This document shows positions 11,121 to 20,925 of a DNA stretch of 64,000 nt, piece after piece. The position numbers were made by a program, and so were the translations under genes. The stretch is taken from contig OX637794.1 of the NCBI GenBank assembly GCA_951802425.1, positions 2,108,001 to 2,172,000 of the forward strand, in the 5' to 3' direction. The notes beneath the pieces are model-generated. The model did not search any database, was not told where the DNA came from, and worked only from the letters and a program-made list of their open reading frames with translations. The number at the start of each line of letters is the position of its first letter. Position 1 is the first letter of the stretch. Origin of the DNA: Clavaria fumosa (lineage: Eukaryota; Basidiomycota; Agaricomycetes; Agaricales; Clavariaceae).

Positions 11121-11970
11121 CCTGCGCGGGGGTGATGGTGGATATGAAGAAAAAGGGGATTTCACTCTGCGAAGCCTGAACTTGGCTGTGTGCGAGTACA
11201 GTATTTATTGTCGTTCTGGTAGTGACGTCTGTTTGACCAAGTTTCGAATAGTGATCACGCCTCGCCGTACATACTTCTAAGCGGTACGAAGGGACTCCTC
11301 GCAGTGGCGAAAGCCATTCTTACGACAATCCGGCGCCTTTACATCCACCGGAAGAAACCCCGAAATGCCAAAACCTCCGAGCCTCCCAGGTCTTGACCTG
11401 TCAGAGACTCCAGACCCGACAGAACCTCCAGACCCGCCATAAATTAAGGCAACACCAACCACAAACCAAACGACAGACTTCTCCTTACCAATACAATACA
11501 TTACACACACGTACTCCATGAACAACCCCGTCTTTGTCATAGCTACATGTAGCGGTATACAAATGCTGATTCAAAAAAATAAATGATTCCGCGCAAGCAA
11601 TGATGCCCTAAGAAGGGCGGCGACGGTGCCGGCAGGGTTGAGCCTTGTTCGATGAAGGACCCCAAAGTGATGAGTTGCGGGATGAGAGTGACGATGTAGA
11701 CCTTGCTGAATCGCCATCAATGTAATCAGCGGCATTGTCATCAGGCCCTGAGTAGGAGTGAGAAGGATAGGAATCATTTCTTTCAATCTAAAGAATTTCA
11801 ATCTAAAAAACATATTTGTACACATTCAAATCCTCTGCATTCTATTCGTTGCTTCAGGTAGCCACGAGGAGGTCTGGGGACCGGAATGGTGAGGAAGAGA
11901 TGAGCGAAAGGTGTGGGGTTTCGAACCTTCAAGGATTTACTGAGGCTCTTGGTTTTTGCCAGAGTCATTT

Positions 11971-12060
11971 GTTGGCGGAGGCATTGTTGGCAGAGGCATT
12001 GTTGGCGGAGGCATTGTTGGCGGAGGCATTGTTGGCGGAGGCATTGTTGGCAGAGGCATT
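11971..12060. repeat. Six-copy 15-bp tandem repeat
   Basis: Six head-to-tail copies of GTTGGCGGAGGCATT, two of them with A in place of G at the seventh base. The period is a multiple of three, so one frame reads as repeated LLAEA, but no gene context supports translation. Confidence 0.95.
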
Positions 12061-12132
12061 TGTCTCTTCATTAAAAATAGGGAAAGTAGAAGTTCTGCGA
12101 TCGACTGGAGGAAAATTTTGGGAGAACCACTT

Positions 12133-12500
12133 CCCATCATAAGGTCAGTTTGTAGTAGTAAGACAGTTATTGGAGACGTACAAGTGCAAATGGGTCGTGA
12201 CTCTTTTTCTTCTCTTCCAGATACCTTTCGTCGCTCTTGGAAAGGCCCTTCCCATCATAGGGTCAGTTTGTAGTAGTAAGACAGTTATTGGAGACGTACA
12301 TGTACTGATCCATAGTGCGGAGAGGGGTCATCATCCTTAGGGCCATCATGGATCAGTTTGTAGTAATAAGACAGTTATTGGAGACGTACATTTACTGATC
12401 CCACATCGCTGGCGATCTCGTTATAGTCGGGAGGGGGGTCACCCTCCTTAGGGCCATCATGGATCAGTTTGTAGTAGTAAGACAGTTATTGGAGACGTAC
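12133..12500. repeat. Four dispersed-tandem copies of a ~50-bp unit
   Basis: Copies start near 12133, 12251, 12343 and 12453. Each runs from CCATCAT to TTGGAGACGTAC and shares a core reading CAGTTTGTAGTARTAAGACA. Spacing is 118, 92 and 110 bp, and spacers share pieces such as TACTGATCC and AGGGCCATCATGG. It resembles a small satellite or the eroded end of a repeat family. Confidence 0.9.
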
Positions 12501-13333
12501 TTGTGACCATCTGTTGTCCGAGTTCGACGAGTTGCCTTCTTGTTGGGACATGTTATCTTCGCTTCGCTGTTGCTTTGGTTGCGGTCTCTCCCTTGTGTCT
12601 CTCTTTATATACTAAAAAATTCGGGGCAGTGCACCGTTGCAAACTCGTATGGTACAATAGTAAAACATCTTGCCGCTTCAGTCCCGTAGATTCGTTGTCC
12701 CCACAGGTCAACCGCGCAGCTCAACGTTCAACATTCAAAGTTCAACGCTCAGCGCTCAGTCCTGGCCCTGCTTAAAACTCTTACTAGCCTGACTCTAGTC
12801 TTGTCTTGTATAGTACAGCGAAAGAAAATAATATTTACTGCTTTGAAACGTTCACGGAGTACCAGACTGCCGCTAACAGCGAGAAGGGAATCCTTGCTTC
12901 ACTGTTGTGTATCAGCGTCGATCGCGGACACTCTAATCTGTGATCAGACGGAACGCCCGCAACCTCCTTGACTAGCCGGGAGACACCGAAGGACTGGTAA
13001 GAAACCATTTGTGAAGCTTAAAACACAAAACTGCCAGGGCTAACCCGTTATATCTTTCGCCACCAACCCCCTGCACAGGGGGACCCATAAGACAAGGTGA
13101 GTTTGGATTGTTGGGGCTGTTCAGTAGGAGGAGGCGATGACCAAAATTTCTCGATTATCTCGTCCGACGGCCATGGCTGTGTCCTCCGTGTCACGCGCTC
13201 AGGAAATGCAAGTGTTCGAAGATGGTCCCGTCGTTTCCTCGCCGTGGCAAAGGCCAATCACGCAGTTCACCGACCGCCGCATCCTTTCCTGATTCAAAGG
13301 ATGTACTCGCCCTCGTGATGTCTCGCGTCGAGC

Positions 13334-13627
13334 ATGCCCAATCGTCGTCCGAGGGCTCGACGACCGGACCACACATATAGCCCACGCAGCCAATTCATCG
13401 CCCGCGCGGCCAAAGCCACCGCCGCTCTCGCGTTTGCAAAAAAAAAGTCCGAGCGAGAGTTGAAGGAAGAGCTGGCCGCCATCTGCGCCAAGACCGGTGA
13501 GCCGGAAACATCGGGCTGGACTAGCTGCGAGGGCTGTGGCACACCGCGCCGAGGTAAAACGCGTGCCGTGGAGGCAGCAGCAGCGACAACGATAGCGGGA
13601 TTCTTGATTACGCCGACGACGAGTTGA
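13334..13627 (+). CDS. Possible small open frame, hypothetical
   Basis: A 97-residue frame begins with ATG and is basic and Ala/Lys-rich (ATAALAFAKKKSERELKEEL). Codon third positions in its middle are mostly G or C, as in real genes nearby, and a C-x2-C pair is present. A 204-residue frame lies opposite (13908-13294), and neither shows homology I recognise. It may be part of a decayed gene that also includes the plus-strand frame near 13877-14176. Confidence 0.2.
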   Translation: MPNRRPRARRPDHTYSPRSQFIARAAKATAALAFAKKKSERELKEELAAICAKTGEPETSGWTSCEGCGTPRRGKTRAVEAAAATTIAGFLITPTTS

Positions 13628-13946
13628 AATGGGTGTATGGCCTTTCCGTCTTTCGCCTCCACTCGGCATAAGATTTGGAAGCGGATATTTATCATTTTTA
13701 AAATTCCCAGCGTCTGCGACGTCAACATGGACGCGGACATTGCATGTGTGATCCCCTCTGGTCGGCATTCATTTTTTGTTTCGCATTCTCGCTCTGGTGA
13801 ACCCGGATTTATGTGAATATGTTGTTCAGGGTGGGGGCAAGTCGTTGACATATCAGCTCCATCGGCCACCGAGAGCGTGAGGCGCAGATTCACCGCTGGC
13901 GAGGCCATTGAGTACAGATGGAGGGGGTGCTTGACCCTGGATCAGT

Positions 13947-14486
13947 TTAACGACATGCGGGAGCAGGGAATGATTGGATCGGTCCACCTCCCAGATCAGG
14001 AGGGCCCTGCAATTCACTGCCTGCCTGGCATTCGGGATCAGCCGACAGTGGTGCTGTCTGTTCGAACTCGCGCACGTGATGCAGCGGTACCTCCCCCTTC
14101 GACGTGCCCATCCGGAGTGAGGACGTGCCATCCGAATCAGAAACAACGGAGGGAGAGAGGCTCGGCGACGCAATGAAGGGCACACGTATGGGAGCGTCCA
14201 ACAAGGGAACGGAGAAGTAGCCATGTGTTCTATCACCGAAGAGGCCAGCTCCACTGGATGCCTGGAGTGAGTTGGTGACATTGGGTGGAATGAAGCGTCT
14301 AACGATGGTAGGCAACAACAGGTAGCTCGCATGTTTCCTCAATGTTAGTAAGGAGCGGGTTAGAGTGACGATTCCCGTAAACGGAAGAAACACTATTTTG
14401 AAACGCGAACGTGGAAAAGTGGAGACGACCACCCACCTTCTGTGGCACACGTCCAGAGCGAGACTACCGACAATAATCTCAAGCAT
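13947..14486 (-). CDS. Uncertain open frame, hypothetical
   Basis: A 179-residue frame opens with ATG and has a Ser/Pro-rich middle. No domain, no clear splice partners and a competing plus-strand frame make this weak. It is listed because it is the longest open frame in a 1.1 kb stretch. Confidence 0.15.
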   Translation of the reverse strand: MLEIIVGSLALDVCHRRWVVVSTFPRSRFKIVFLPFTGIVTLTRSLLTLRKHASYLLLPTIVRRFIPPNVTNSLQASSGAGLFGDRTHGYFSVPLLDAPIRVPFIASPSLSPSVVSDSDGTSSLRMGTSKGEVPLHHVREFEQTAPLSADPECQAGSELQGPPDLGGGPIQSFPAPACR

Positions 14487-14731
14487 AGTAACCCGTCAAC
14501 TTTTGATTGCGTGCCGGGCATAACGCGCCTGATCAATTCCTCGCTGGGGATGAAGAACACATGGGGAATGCGACGATGTAGAATATGGTGAGAAAGAATA
14601 ACAGGGTGGCGCTCAAATCTGGGTTTGGGGGATGGAAAAGCCTTTGTCCAGATCAACTCAGGCTTAGACAGGAACATCGGGTATCAAGGGCCAGCAGGCG
14701 CCCAGAAAAACGTAGCAGTAATTGGGTCGCA

Positions 14732-15829
14732 TCAGGATGTCTGCATGACGTCCACCACTTTCGTTCCTTCAATAGCACTCCGCTCTCTCGCTGGCCCTTC
14801 CTCATCTGCTTGCTCCCTCGCCAGTGCCGCCTCCTTATCCTCTTGCTCTTTCTTTCGTCTAGCCGCAAGCGCTGTCCTCCTCTTCTCCGCAGCCTCTAAT
14901 CTGTCGGTTAAGGCCTTGAGATCCGCTTTCAACTTTTCGTTCTCCTGGGCCAGTTTCATCACGTTGCTAGCACGTTTGCTAACCTTTGCAAGCCTGCAGG
15001 TATATGTCAAGACCAACGGCAGGCATGCGAAAATAATGGTATAAAACGCTCACTCTTCAGGATTAGCAGGATTAATGATACTCTCGAACTCCGATGTGAA
15101 GGGCGGAGGTATATCTGGGAGCGGTAAAGTGGGCTTATCATCGCTGTGCCGAGTTCTGGATCCGTGAATTATTCGATGCGAAAGACAGGACGCGAGGCAG
15201 TATAGACAGGACGCACAAATCATCTTCAGACTTCCTTGCCGAATCGGTCGAAACGCGAGACCTAGAGTCACTGACAGGTCATCATCTTATCCAGGTCCAA
15301 GGAGGTCAGATACGCACGCGATGTGGTCGACGTCCATAGAGCTATCTGTTTCTTTCGATTCTTGCAAAGGCCCTCGTGAAACCTCGCTCCATTCTTGCAG
15401 GCCTTCACGACTGGGTAAAGAAGCAGATCTGTAAATGACAAACGCGATCGATCAGAGAAAGTCGTACTCCATATCAGGTACCATTGGGTCTGCCGAGCTC
15501 GGAAAACTGAGTTTGTCAGCCGAGTACGAAACACATAGTTCCTGGTGACGGAAACGTACGCGGACGATTGGTCGTCGTGAAAATCAGGCAGAGAGGATGT
15601 GCAAGATCTGCTCAATTATGCTTCCTTCAGCATGATCGAACGGGTGCTGTTGATCTAGACTGACCCGTAGAAGCTCTCTGGAGGTTGGACTCGAGTGGAT
15701 CGAGTGGAGTCTACGGAGGAGCGAGACTTGGATCTTGACAGATACGAGTCACAATGCGTCAGCGGTTCTTATACGAAGCCGCAAGCATAAAGCTTTAAGT
15801 AAGTTAAATACGTACTGATCGGAATCCAT
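14732..15829 (-). CDS. Coiled-coil protein, function unknown
   Basis: Eight exons: 15829-15816, 15733-15665, 15610-15560, 15506-15468, 15428-15318, 15270-15217, 15155-15054 and 14993-14732, giving 233 residues with all phases closing. The first half is Ser/Asp-rich and probably disordered. A proline segment (TLPLPDIPPPFTSEF) precedes a heptad-rich coiled coil from about residue 145 (MKLAQENEKLKADLKALTDR) to a very basic and acidic end. The last two exons are solid because the coiled coil reads cleanly across the 60-nt intron. The early small exons are inferred from splice sites and phase only. One proposed intron (15429-15467) is just 39 nt, so exon 4/5 boundaries may differ. I do not recognise the family. 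Confidence 0.6.
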
Positions 15830-16628
15830 CGAGAGAGGTGGGAGAGGGTATTCACGAGGTCACAGGCCGATATTGAGGCGGAGGAAAAAGAATGCTTTTT
15901 GGAGGTCAACGTGCCGGATGACTTAGCCGATGGGTACTGTGTCAATTTCGTCCTTGCCAGTCACACGCGTAACTACCGCGCGCTAGCGTCGTGTAGAACG
16001 GAAAGGGATTTCGGTGCACGACAGATAGGGTCGAGTGACACACGGAGATCAGAAACGATTTACAGTCACGGCGAATACGGTACGCCATCACAACGCCCTT
16101 TCCTTCTGGTTGCAAGGGGATCACAAGCGCAATGGTCAAGTTACGGGATTCCCATAGTCGAGGTTGACTGCCTACATGAACATCAGCAGAGTTAAGGAGC
16201 TGGTGATCTCTTGTTCTAGCTCAATTACTACTAATTTCTTGTAATAAAGCAATTCTCCTCAGCTCAGGTGATTTTCAATATAACCTATTAGTTTGTGTGA
16301 AGCAGTTGGCAACCTTCCCCTTCACTTCAAGTTATTAATGTATGGCTTTTTGGCTCTTGTGCATAACTTCTTCAAATCACCACCTTGGTGTCAATGACTT
16401 ATAAGCTTGAAACCACTACAGATGATCCATATGAGAGTAAATACGCCTTAAAATCTACCGAAGAAACGTGTATCTGTCTGTATACACAGATGAATGGGGC
16501 AATCACGGCTCGACTCAAGTGTTTCCGCTGATCACGTGTCATGGCTGCCGACTTTTTTTTTTTCGAGACCGCTGATATTTGTGCGTCGCGTGTCCCGGCG
16601 TAGGATCTGACGGCGAAGTGCATTTTTC
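15830..16628. other. Intergenic, 0.8 kb
   Basis: This lies between two divergently transcribed genes (the coiled-coil gene and GrpE). It is AT-rich from 16200 to 16450, has a run of nine or ten T at about 16552, and contains no supportable gene. It presumably holds both promoters. Confidence 0.5.
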
Positions 16629-17545
16629 ATGAGCTCAGCGCGCATCTTCGTATCGCTTAGGGCATGCACTGCTTCATTGTCCTCGACGCCTCTTCGACGA
16701 CCGCCTCCCAGACCTCCAAGAGCGGTGTTTTCGTTCGGCACGAGACATTACTCAGCTAACAAGCCGCCCCACCAGGAGGAAGCGGGAAAATCGGAAGGAA
16801 CGGGGAACGTATCCGAGGTGCCTCCGAATGATGTGGAGAGTGATCTACTTGCAAAGCTCAAGGTGAAGGAGGACGAGGCGCAGGACCTCACGGTAAGGGT
16901 TCTCGCGCTTTCATCAACTACACGTATCACTCGGACTGGCTCGTTCGCGGCTGTATACCATCAGAACGTTCACTAACGAATCTACATCAGGGCCGTCTTC
17001 GCTACCTCCAAGCAGACTTTCTCAACTTGCAACGCAACGCTGCACGTGAGAAAGAGCACACCCGGGACTATGCCATCACCCGGTTTGCATTCGATTTACT
17101 GGAAACGGTCGATGTCCTCGAGATGGCTCTGAAATCTGTCCCACCATCCGTCATCACCAATCAAAATTCAACACCCACCACTCAGGCACCCACCGCAGAG
17201 GCGCCCGCATCGTCAGAGACACCCGTCTCCGATACACCTGCGCCTGGCCCTCCGACAGACCCCCCTCAAAAGAGCCCCTTGGCGTACCTCAGTGAACTCC
17301 ACACGGGCGTCGAACTCACACATCGTCTCCTTCAGCAAACCCTCTTCAAGTACCACGTCAAGCCATTCGACCCGACCGGCGATAAATTCGATCCCAACCT
17401 ACACGAGGCTTTGTTTCAAGTGCCAGTCCCCGGGAAGGAGCCGGGGACAATCATCGCTTGCCAAAAGATAGGCTACATGATTAAGGATCGGGTGTTGAGG
17501 GCACCGCAGGTTGGGGTGGCGCAAGAGGCGAATCCGGAACCTTGA
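16629..17545 (+). CDS. MGE1: Mitochondrial GrpE nucleotide-exchange factor
   Basis: Exons 16629-16892 and 16991-17545 give 272 residues. GrpE releases ADP from mitochondrial Hsp70 in the matrix, supporting protein import and folding. The N-terminus is basic and rich in Arg/Ser (a targeting peptide ending near RHYSA). The family core starts in exon 2: GRLRYLQADFLNLQRNAARE, then LLETVDVLEMAL. The C-terminal beta domain contains FDPNLHEALFQVPVPGKEPG and ends at GYMIKDRVLRAPQVGVAQ. An unusual insertion of about 50 residues, rich in Thr/Pro/Ala, sits between the long helix and the beta domain. The 98-nt intron is longer than most here. The gene converges on the Phe-tRNA synthetase gene, with 63 bp between the stop codons. 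Confidence 0.92.
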
Positions 17546-17608
17546 CGTTCTCAGCTTCTTCAGGCACGCACCCCACGATGTTTGGCTAGACGTAATTCAG
17601 CTGATAAT

Positions 17609-19077
17609 TTATCGAACCTCAACTCCGAATCGCTCCTGCAGACGCGAGACGACTTCCGCCTGGACTTCGTTTGCCTCTTCGTTGGAAAGGGACCTAAGTC
17701 GTCGGACATGAAATTGACGACCCCGGACGCGTCGGAACTGAAGACTTACTTGTCCATAGAGCGATACGTTATCCTGTAGCATAAACTCATGCGCTTGGTC
17801 ATGGGATGCCTATAGATGTCGAGCTGGGTATTTCTCGATTTGTTAGAGAGTGCTAAAACCCAACGATGGACGACTTACCCGCTGCACGTCCTCAGCAAGG
17901 TCACCAGCGACGTCTCTGACCAAATCACAAAAGTCGTTTTCGTGCAACGTTTCGTTTGCGGGGGTCCAGAATGCCACGTCCTTGAAGCACGGCGGGTATT
18001 TTGAGTATGGTTTGAACGTTGTAATCCCGTTTCCGCTGAATTGGGAAAGGAAGCGCTTGTCCCGCGACCAGAATAGTCGAATGTCTGGGATAGAGAACAG
18101 AACCATGGCAATACGCTCAAGTCCCAGACCAAAGGCCCAGCCTATTTTATCCGCGGCATCTGGCAGCTCAAGCGTAAGTGAAACTCGGATTAAATAAAAT
18201 CATGTCACGCACTTGCTTGTTGCAAAGTCGCATGCTTCATCACTCCACATCCTAATATTTCTAGCCACTGTCCACGGAAGAAGACTTCGACTTCAAAACT
18301 TGGGCTTGTAAATGGGAAATAGGTCTCTATCCATCTGATTTTGAGTGGGTTCCCGTTCGATCCCGCCCCTATTCCACCAAATAAAGTAAGGAGGAGACTA
18401 TTCAACGAAAGTTTGAGATTCCGGGCTACGATGTCAGCCTGCATTGGATCGTGTTCTGGTTGGCAGGGATTTGTGGGAGAAATATTAGGAACATCTTCGA
18501 CCACCGTATTGGACTGACGCAAGCGTTGCGCCAGTTCTTCGGTCTCCTTGGCCAGATCACGCATGCCCGACGCGTCTGCTGTCCAAGCCGACGCCCCCTC
18601 CATCTGGTGAAACACAGGATAATGCGTGCTGTCGATTTCGTCGCGCCTATACACGTCCGCCGTGAGCAGCCACCTGAATATGCGCTGTGCAAACACCTCA
18701 ATTTCGTGCGCAGAGGTATGGGTGCGCAGCATGAGGTCTTTGTTGATGTAGTAGCTGTCTGTGATCGACCGTCCGGGATGGTCTGCGGGGAAGGATAGCT
18801 CGTCAAAGTTCTTGTAGGGTGAAACTAAGGGCGAGAGGTCCGAGAGGTGTGCAAAGTCGCGGAAATGCGACTCGATCAGACAACGTAGCGTGTTTAAGGG
18901 ATGGTTAAGCTCCGCGTGAAGGCGTCTAGAGACCTTGGGTATGATTGACGAGGGTATATTCGTGACGTCGTCGGTGGGGTAGTGTTGTCCGAGGATGGTC
19001 ACATACTTTTCTGTCGCAGAGTGAAGCCTCCTCAGCGAGATGATAGGACGAAAGATATTGGTTAGCCTGCGGCGCAT
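17609..19077 (-). CDS. MSF1: Mitochondrial phenylalanyl-tRNA synthetase
   Basis: Exons 19077-18217, 18166-17879, 17823-17750 and 17693-17609 give 435 residues. The enzyme charges mitochondrial tRNA-Phe. Class II signatures are present: NHPLNTLRCLIESHF, DSYYINKDLMLRTHTSAHE, YPVFHQMEG, LEILGCGVM and IGWAFGLGLERIAM. The C-terminal anticodon-binding domain includes FWTPANETLHENDFCDLVRD and YRHPMTKRMSLCYRITYRSM. Intron 1 (18167-18216) starts GCAAGT, a textbook GC donor. No GT donor keeps the frame with a normal intron length, and the GC splice gives the spacing between GCGVM and GWAF seen in the family. A targeting sequence is likely in the basic N-terminus (MRRRLTNIFRPI). Confidence 0.92.
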
Positions 19078-19237
19078 CGTTGGCGAGCGCCCTCGCGCCT
19101 AGCCCTTCAAGCTTCAAGCCTCGAGACGCAAGACGCAATCTCCTCGCCTTCGCCGACAAACGACTGACCTTCAAGAAAATATTTGCGTCTGTGTACACCA
19201 TTGCTCTACGCCACTACTGTATAGAGAACCTCAGATG

Positions 19238-20767
19238 CTAGGTCATCTCGCCCTCCTCCTGTTCTCCTTTCTTCCTGCTCCACCGCATTCGGTTTCGACG
19301 CTCCATTTCGTCCTTGAAGCTACCCGCTAAGAAATTTGGAAAGACCGTGGAGCTTTTGTTATGCCAGCGCTCCCTCAACTTGTTTTCGAAACGTGCAATC
19401 TTGTCAGCCTCGGATTGAAGATCAAAGGACTGTCTCTGTCCGCCATAGATGGTCAGCGTTGTTGTGTTACACAGGGGTCAAACACGATCTCACGGCTTCA
19501 AGCTCCCTTTTCGCTCTGGCCTCGTCCCTCATTCGACTGAGTTCTTTTTGTCTTTCAAAGTCCTTCTCTCGTCTATTCAACCCAGATCGAGGGGTAGCCC
19601 CACTAGACTGTATATGCATGATAAGATTAGGGTAGTGAGGACAAACCCACTGAACACGCACACTCTTGAATAATTCCGCGTATAACGTCGGGTTTCTGAG
19701 GTCCAGGCCGGTGGCGGCTGCGGGAGCGGGTTTCCTAATTGGGGGTAAGATGGAACCGGACGTTTCGCTAAACTGCGATGAAGTCGGTTGTGCTTTCGCA
19801 GTGCTTGGCGGCTGCACAGGATTTGCGACACTCGAGGGAGGAGCGGCGGCAGTGCTGTTCGTGACGCTCTGTTCAGGAGCCTTGTTCTTCCTTATTGTCG
19901 GCAACTTCCGTTTCTTGGGAATAGTTGTACTCTCCGTGGTCTCTGCTGTCGCTAGAGACGCAGACAGTATTCCAAGAGCTTCGGGGGGAGGGGTATCGAT
20001 ATCGGCTGCCCTGACACCAACGTCCGTCGGTCCCGGTCGTTTAGCGCTTGTATCCATATGCTGCTCTGCAGCGTATTTCTGCGATTTCCGTTCGTCTTTC
20101 ATCGAGAGCTCCTTGGTATCTCTTTCCTTCGCAGCCTTTCCTTTCCCCTTTCCTGCTCCTTGGCTCTTCAACAAGGTGCCTTGAGGCGCAGCCTTTTTCG
20201 TTTTGCCTTGGCTTTTGACGCCAACTTTACCCTTACCTGAGCCAGAAGCCGTCTTCACACGCTGTTTCTCAGGTTCGATGAAATCGTCATCGTCTGGGTC
20301 GATACCGGGTTCTTGAGAAGGGTCGCGATAATTTTCTTCTTCCTCTGACAGGACAACGGCCCGAGATTTCCTCGCAGACCTTTCTGAGCCTTTAGGTGGC
20401 TTCTCATGCTTGCCTGGCCTCGAAGCGCTACCTACTCCATCATCGTCGGCGCTCATTCCTTCGACATCGATTTCTCGATCGCTGAAAGGTCTCTTGAAGG
20501 GCCGTGAAGGAGACACGTCAGCTGCCTCTCCATCGGAGTCCGCAGCCGCCTTGCGCTTGGCAGATGCAGTCGAAACTCGGCGCCGCATAGAGGACGGCTC
20601 AGCGTGCTGTGCCACAATGTGTGTGAGACGGGTTGCAAGGCGAAACGACCTCGTCAGTGGCGAGACGGCAAGGAGCAGGCGTGCACCTGAGGATGAGCAT
20701 GGCTAAGGTGCTCTGCACGGCTTTCAGCAAGCAAGTGCGCCTTCGCGATTTGTCTTTGACGGGACAT
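19238..20767 (-). CDS. Nuclear-type charged protein, function unknown
   Basis: Exons 20767-20687, 20606-19662, 19607-19494 and 19435-19238 give 445 residues. The protein is dominated by low-complexity Lys/Ser/Asp sequence with several basic clusters (KRKAAADSD, PKKRKLPTIRKNK) suggesting nuclear import. Its C-terminus is an ordered-looking helix (RREKDFERQKELSRMRDEA, then KIARFENKLRERWHNK). The first exon (MSRQRQIAKAHLLAESRAEH) was found by following the frame upstream to an in-frame ATG; without it there is no ATG before residue 10 of exon 2. The 54-nt intron 19608-19661 is in phase and contains a CTAATC branch-like site. The gene shares a 158-bp divergent promoter with Rad3, so co-regulation is possible. 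I do not recognise a domain. Confidence 0.65.
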
Positions 20768-20925
20768 TGTAGCTGGTGGTGTGATGGCAGTGGCGGTAGA
20801 AGGCTTGGTTGGTCACGTGCAAAAGGACGCGTGACTAAACTAATTGTCACGCTCCGAGTGACCCGAACTTACAGTCCTCCTCTGCCCATTTCTGCCGCCC
20901 CTGTCACCGCCAGTCGCCGTACACG
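20768..20925. promoter_or_regulatory. Short bidirectional promoter, Rad3 / unknown nuclear protein
   Basis: Only 158 bp separate the two divergent start codons. A CACGTG palindrome lies at 20814-20819, with ACGCGTGAC shortly after. Such E-box-like sites bind bHLH factors in fungi; use here is inferred. Confidence 0.5.

Larger units (their letters stand above)
11121..14731. other. Gene-poor 3.6 kb region with repeats
   Basis: No convincing gene is visible. The region contains a 15-bp tandem repeat (11971-12060), a four-copy 50-bp repeat (12133-12500) and several uncertain open frames (see 13334 and 13947). It may be decayed mobile DNA, but I found no terminal repeats or transposase domain. 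Confidence 0.45.

Noticed and set aside
12541..13030. Possible LTR (starts TGTTGGGAC, has a TATATA-like site)
   Set aside because: No matching CA end, no second copy, no primer-binding site and no retroelement coding sequence in the window.
19666..20184. 172-residue hydrophobic plus-strand frame
   Set aside because: Reverse complement of Lys/Ser-rich codons in the minus-strand nuclear protein, which produces false membrane-like stretches.
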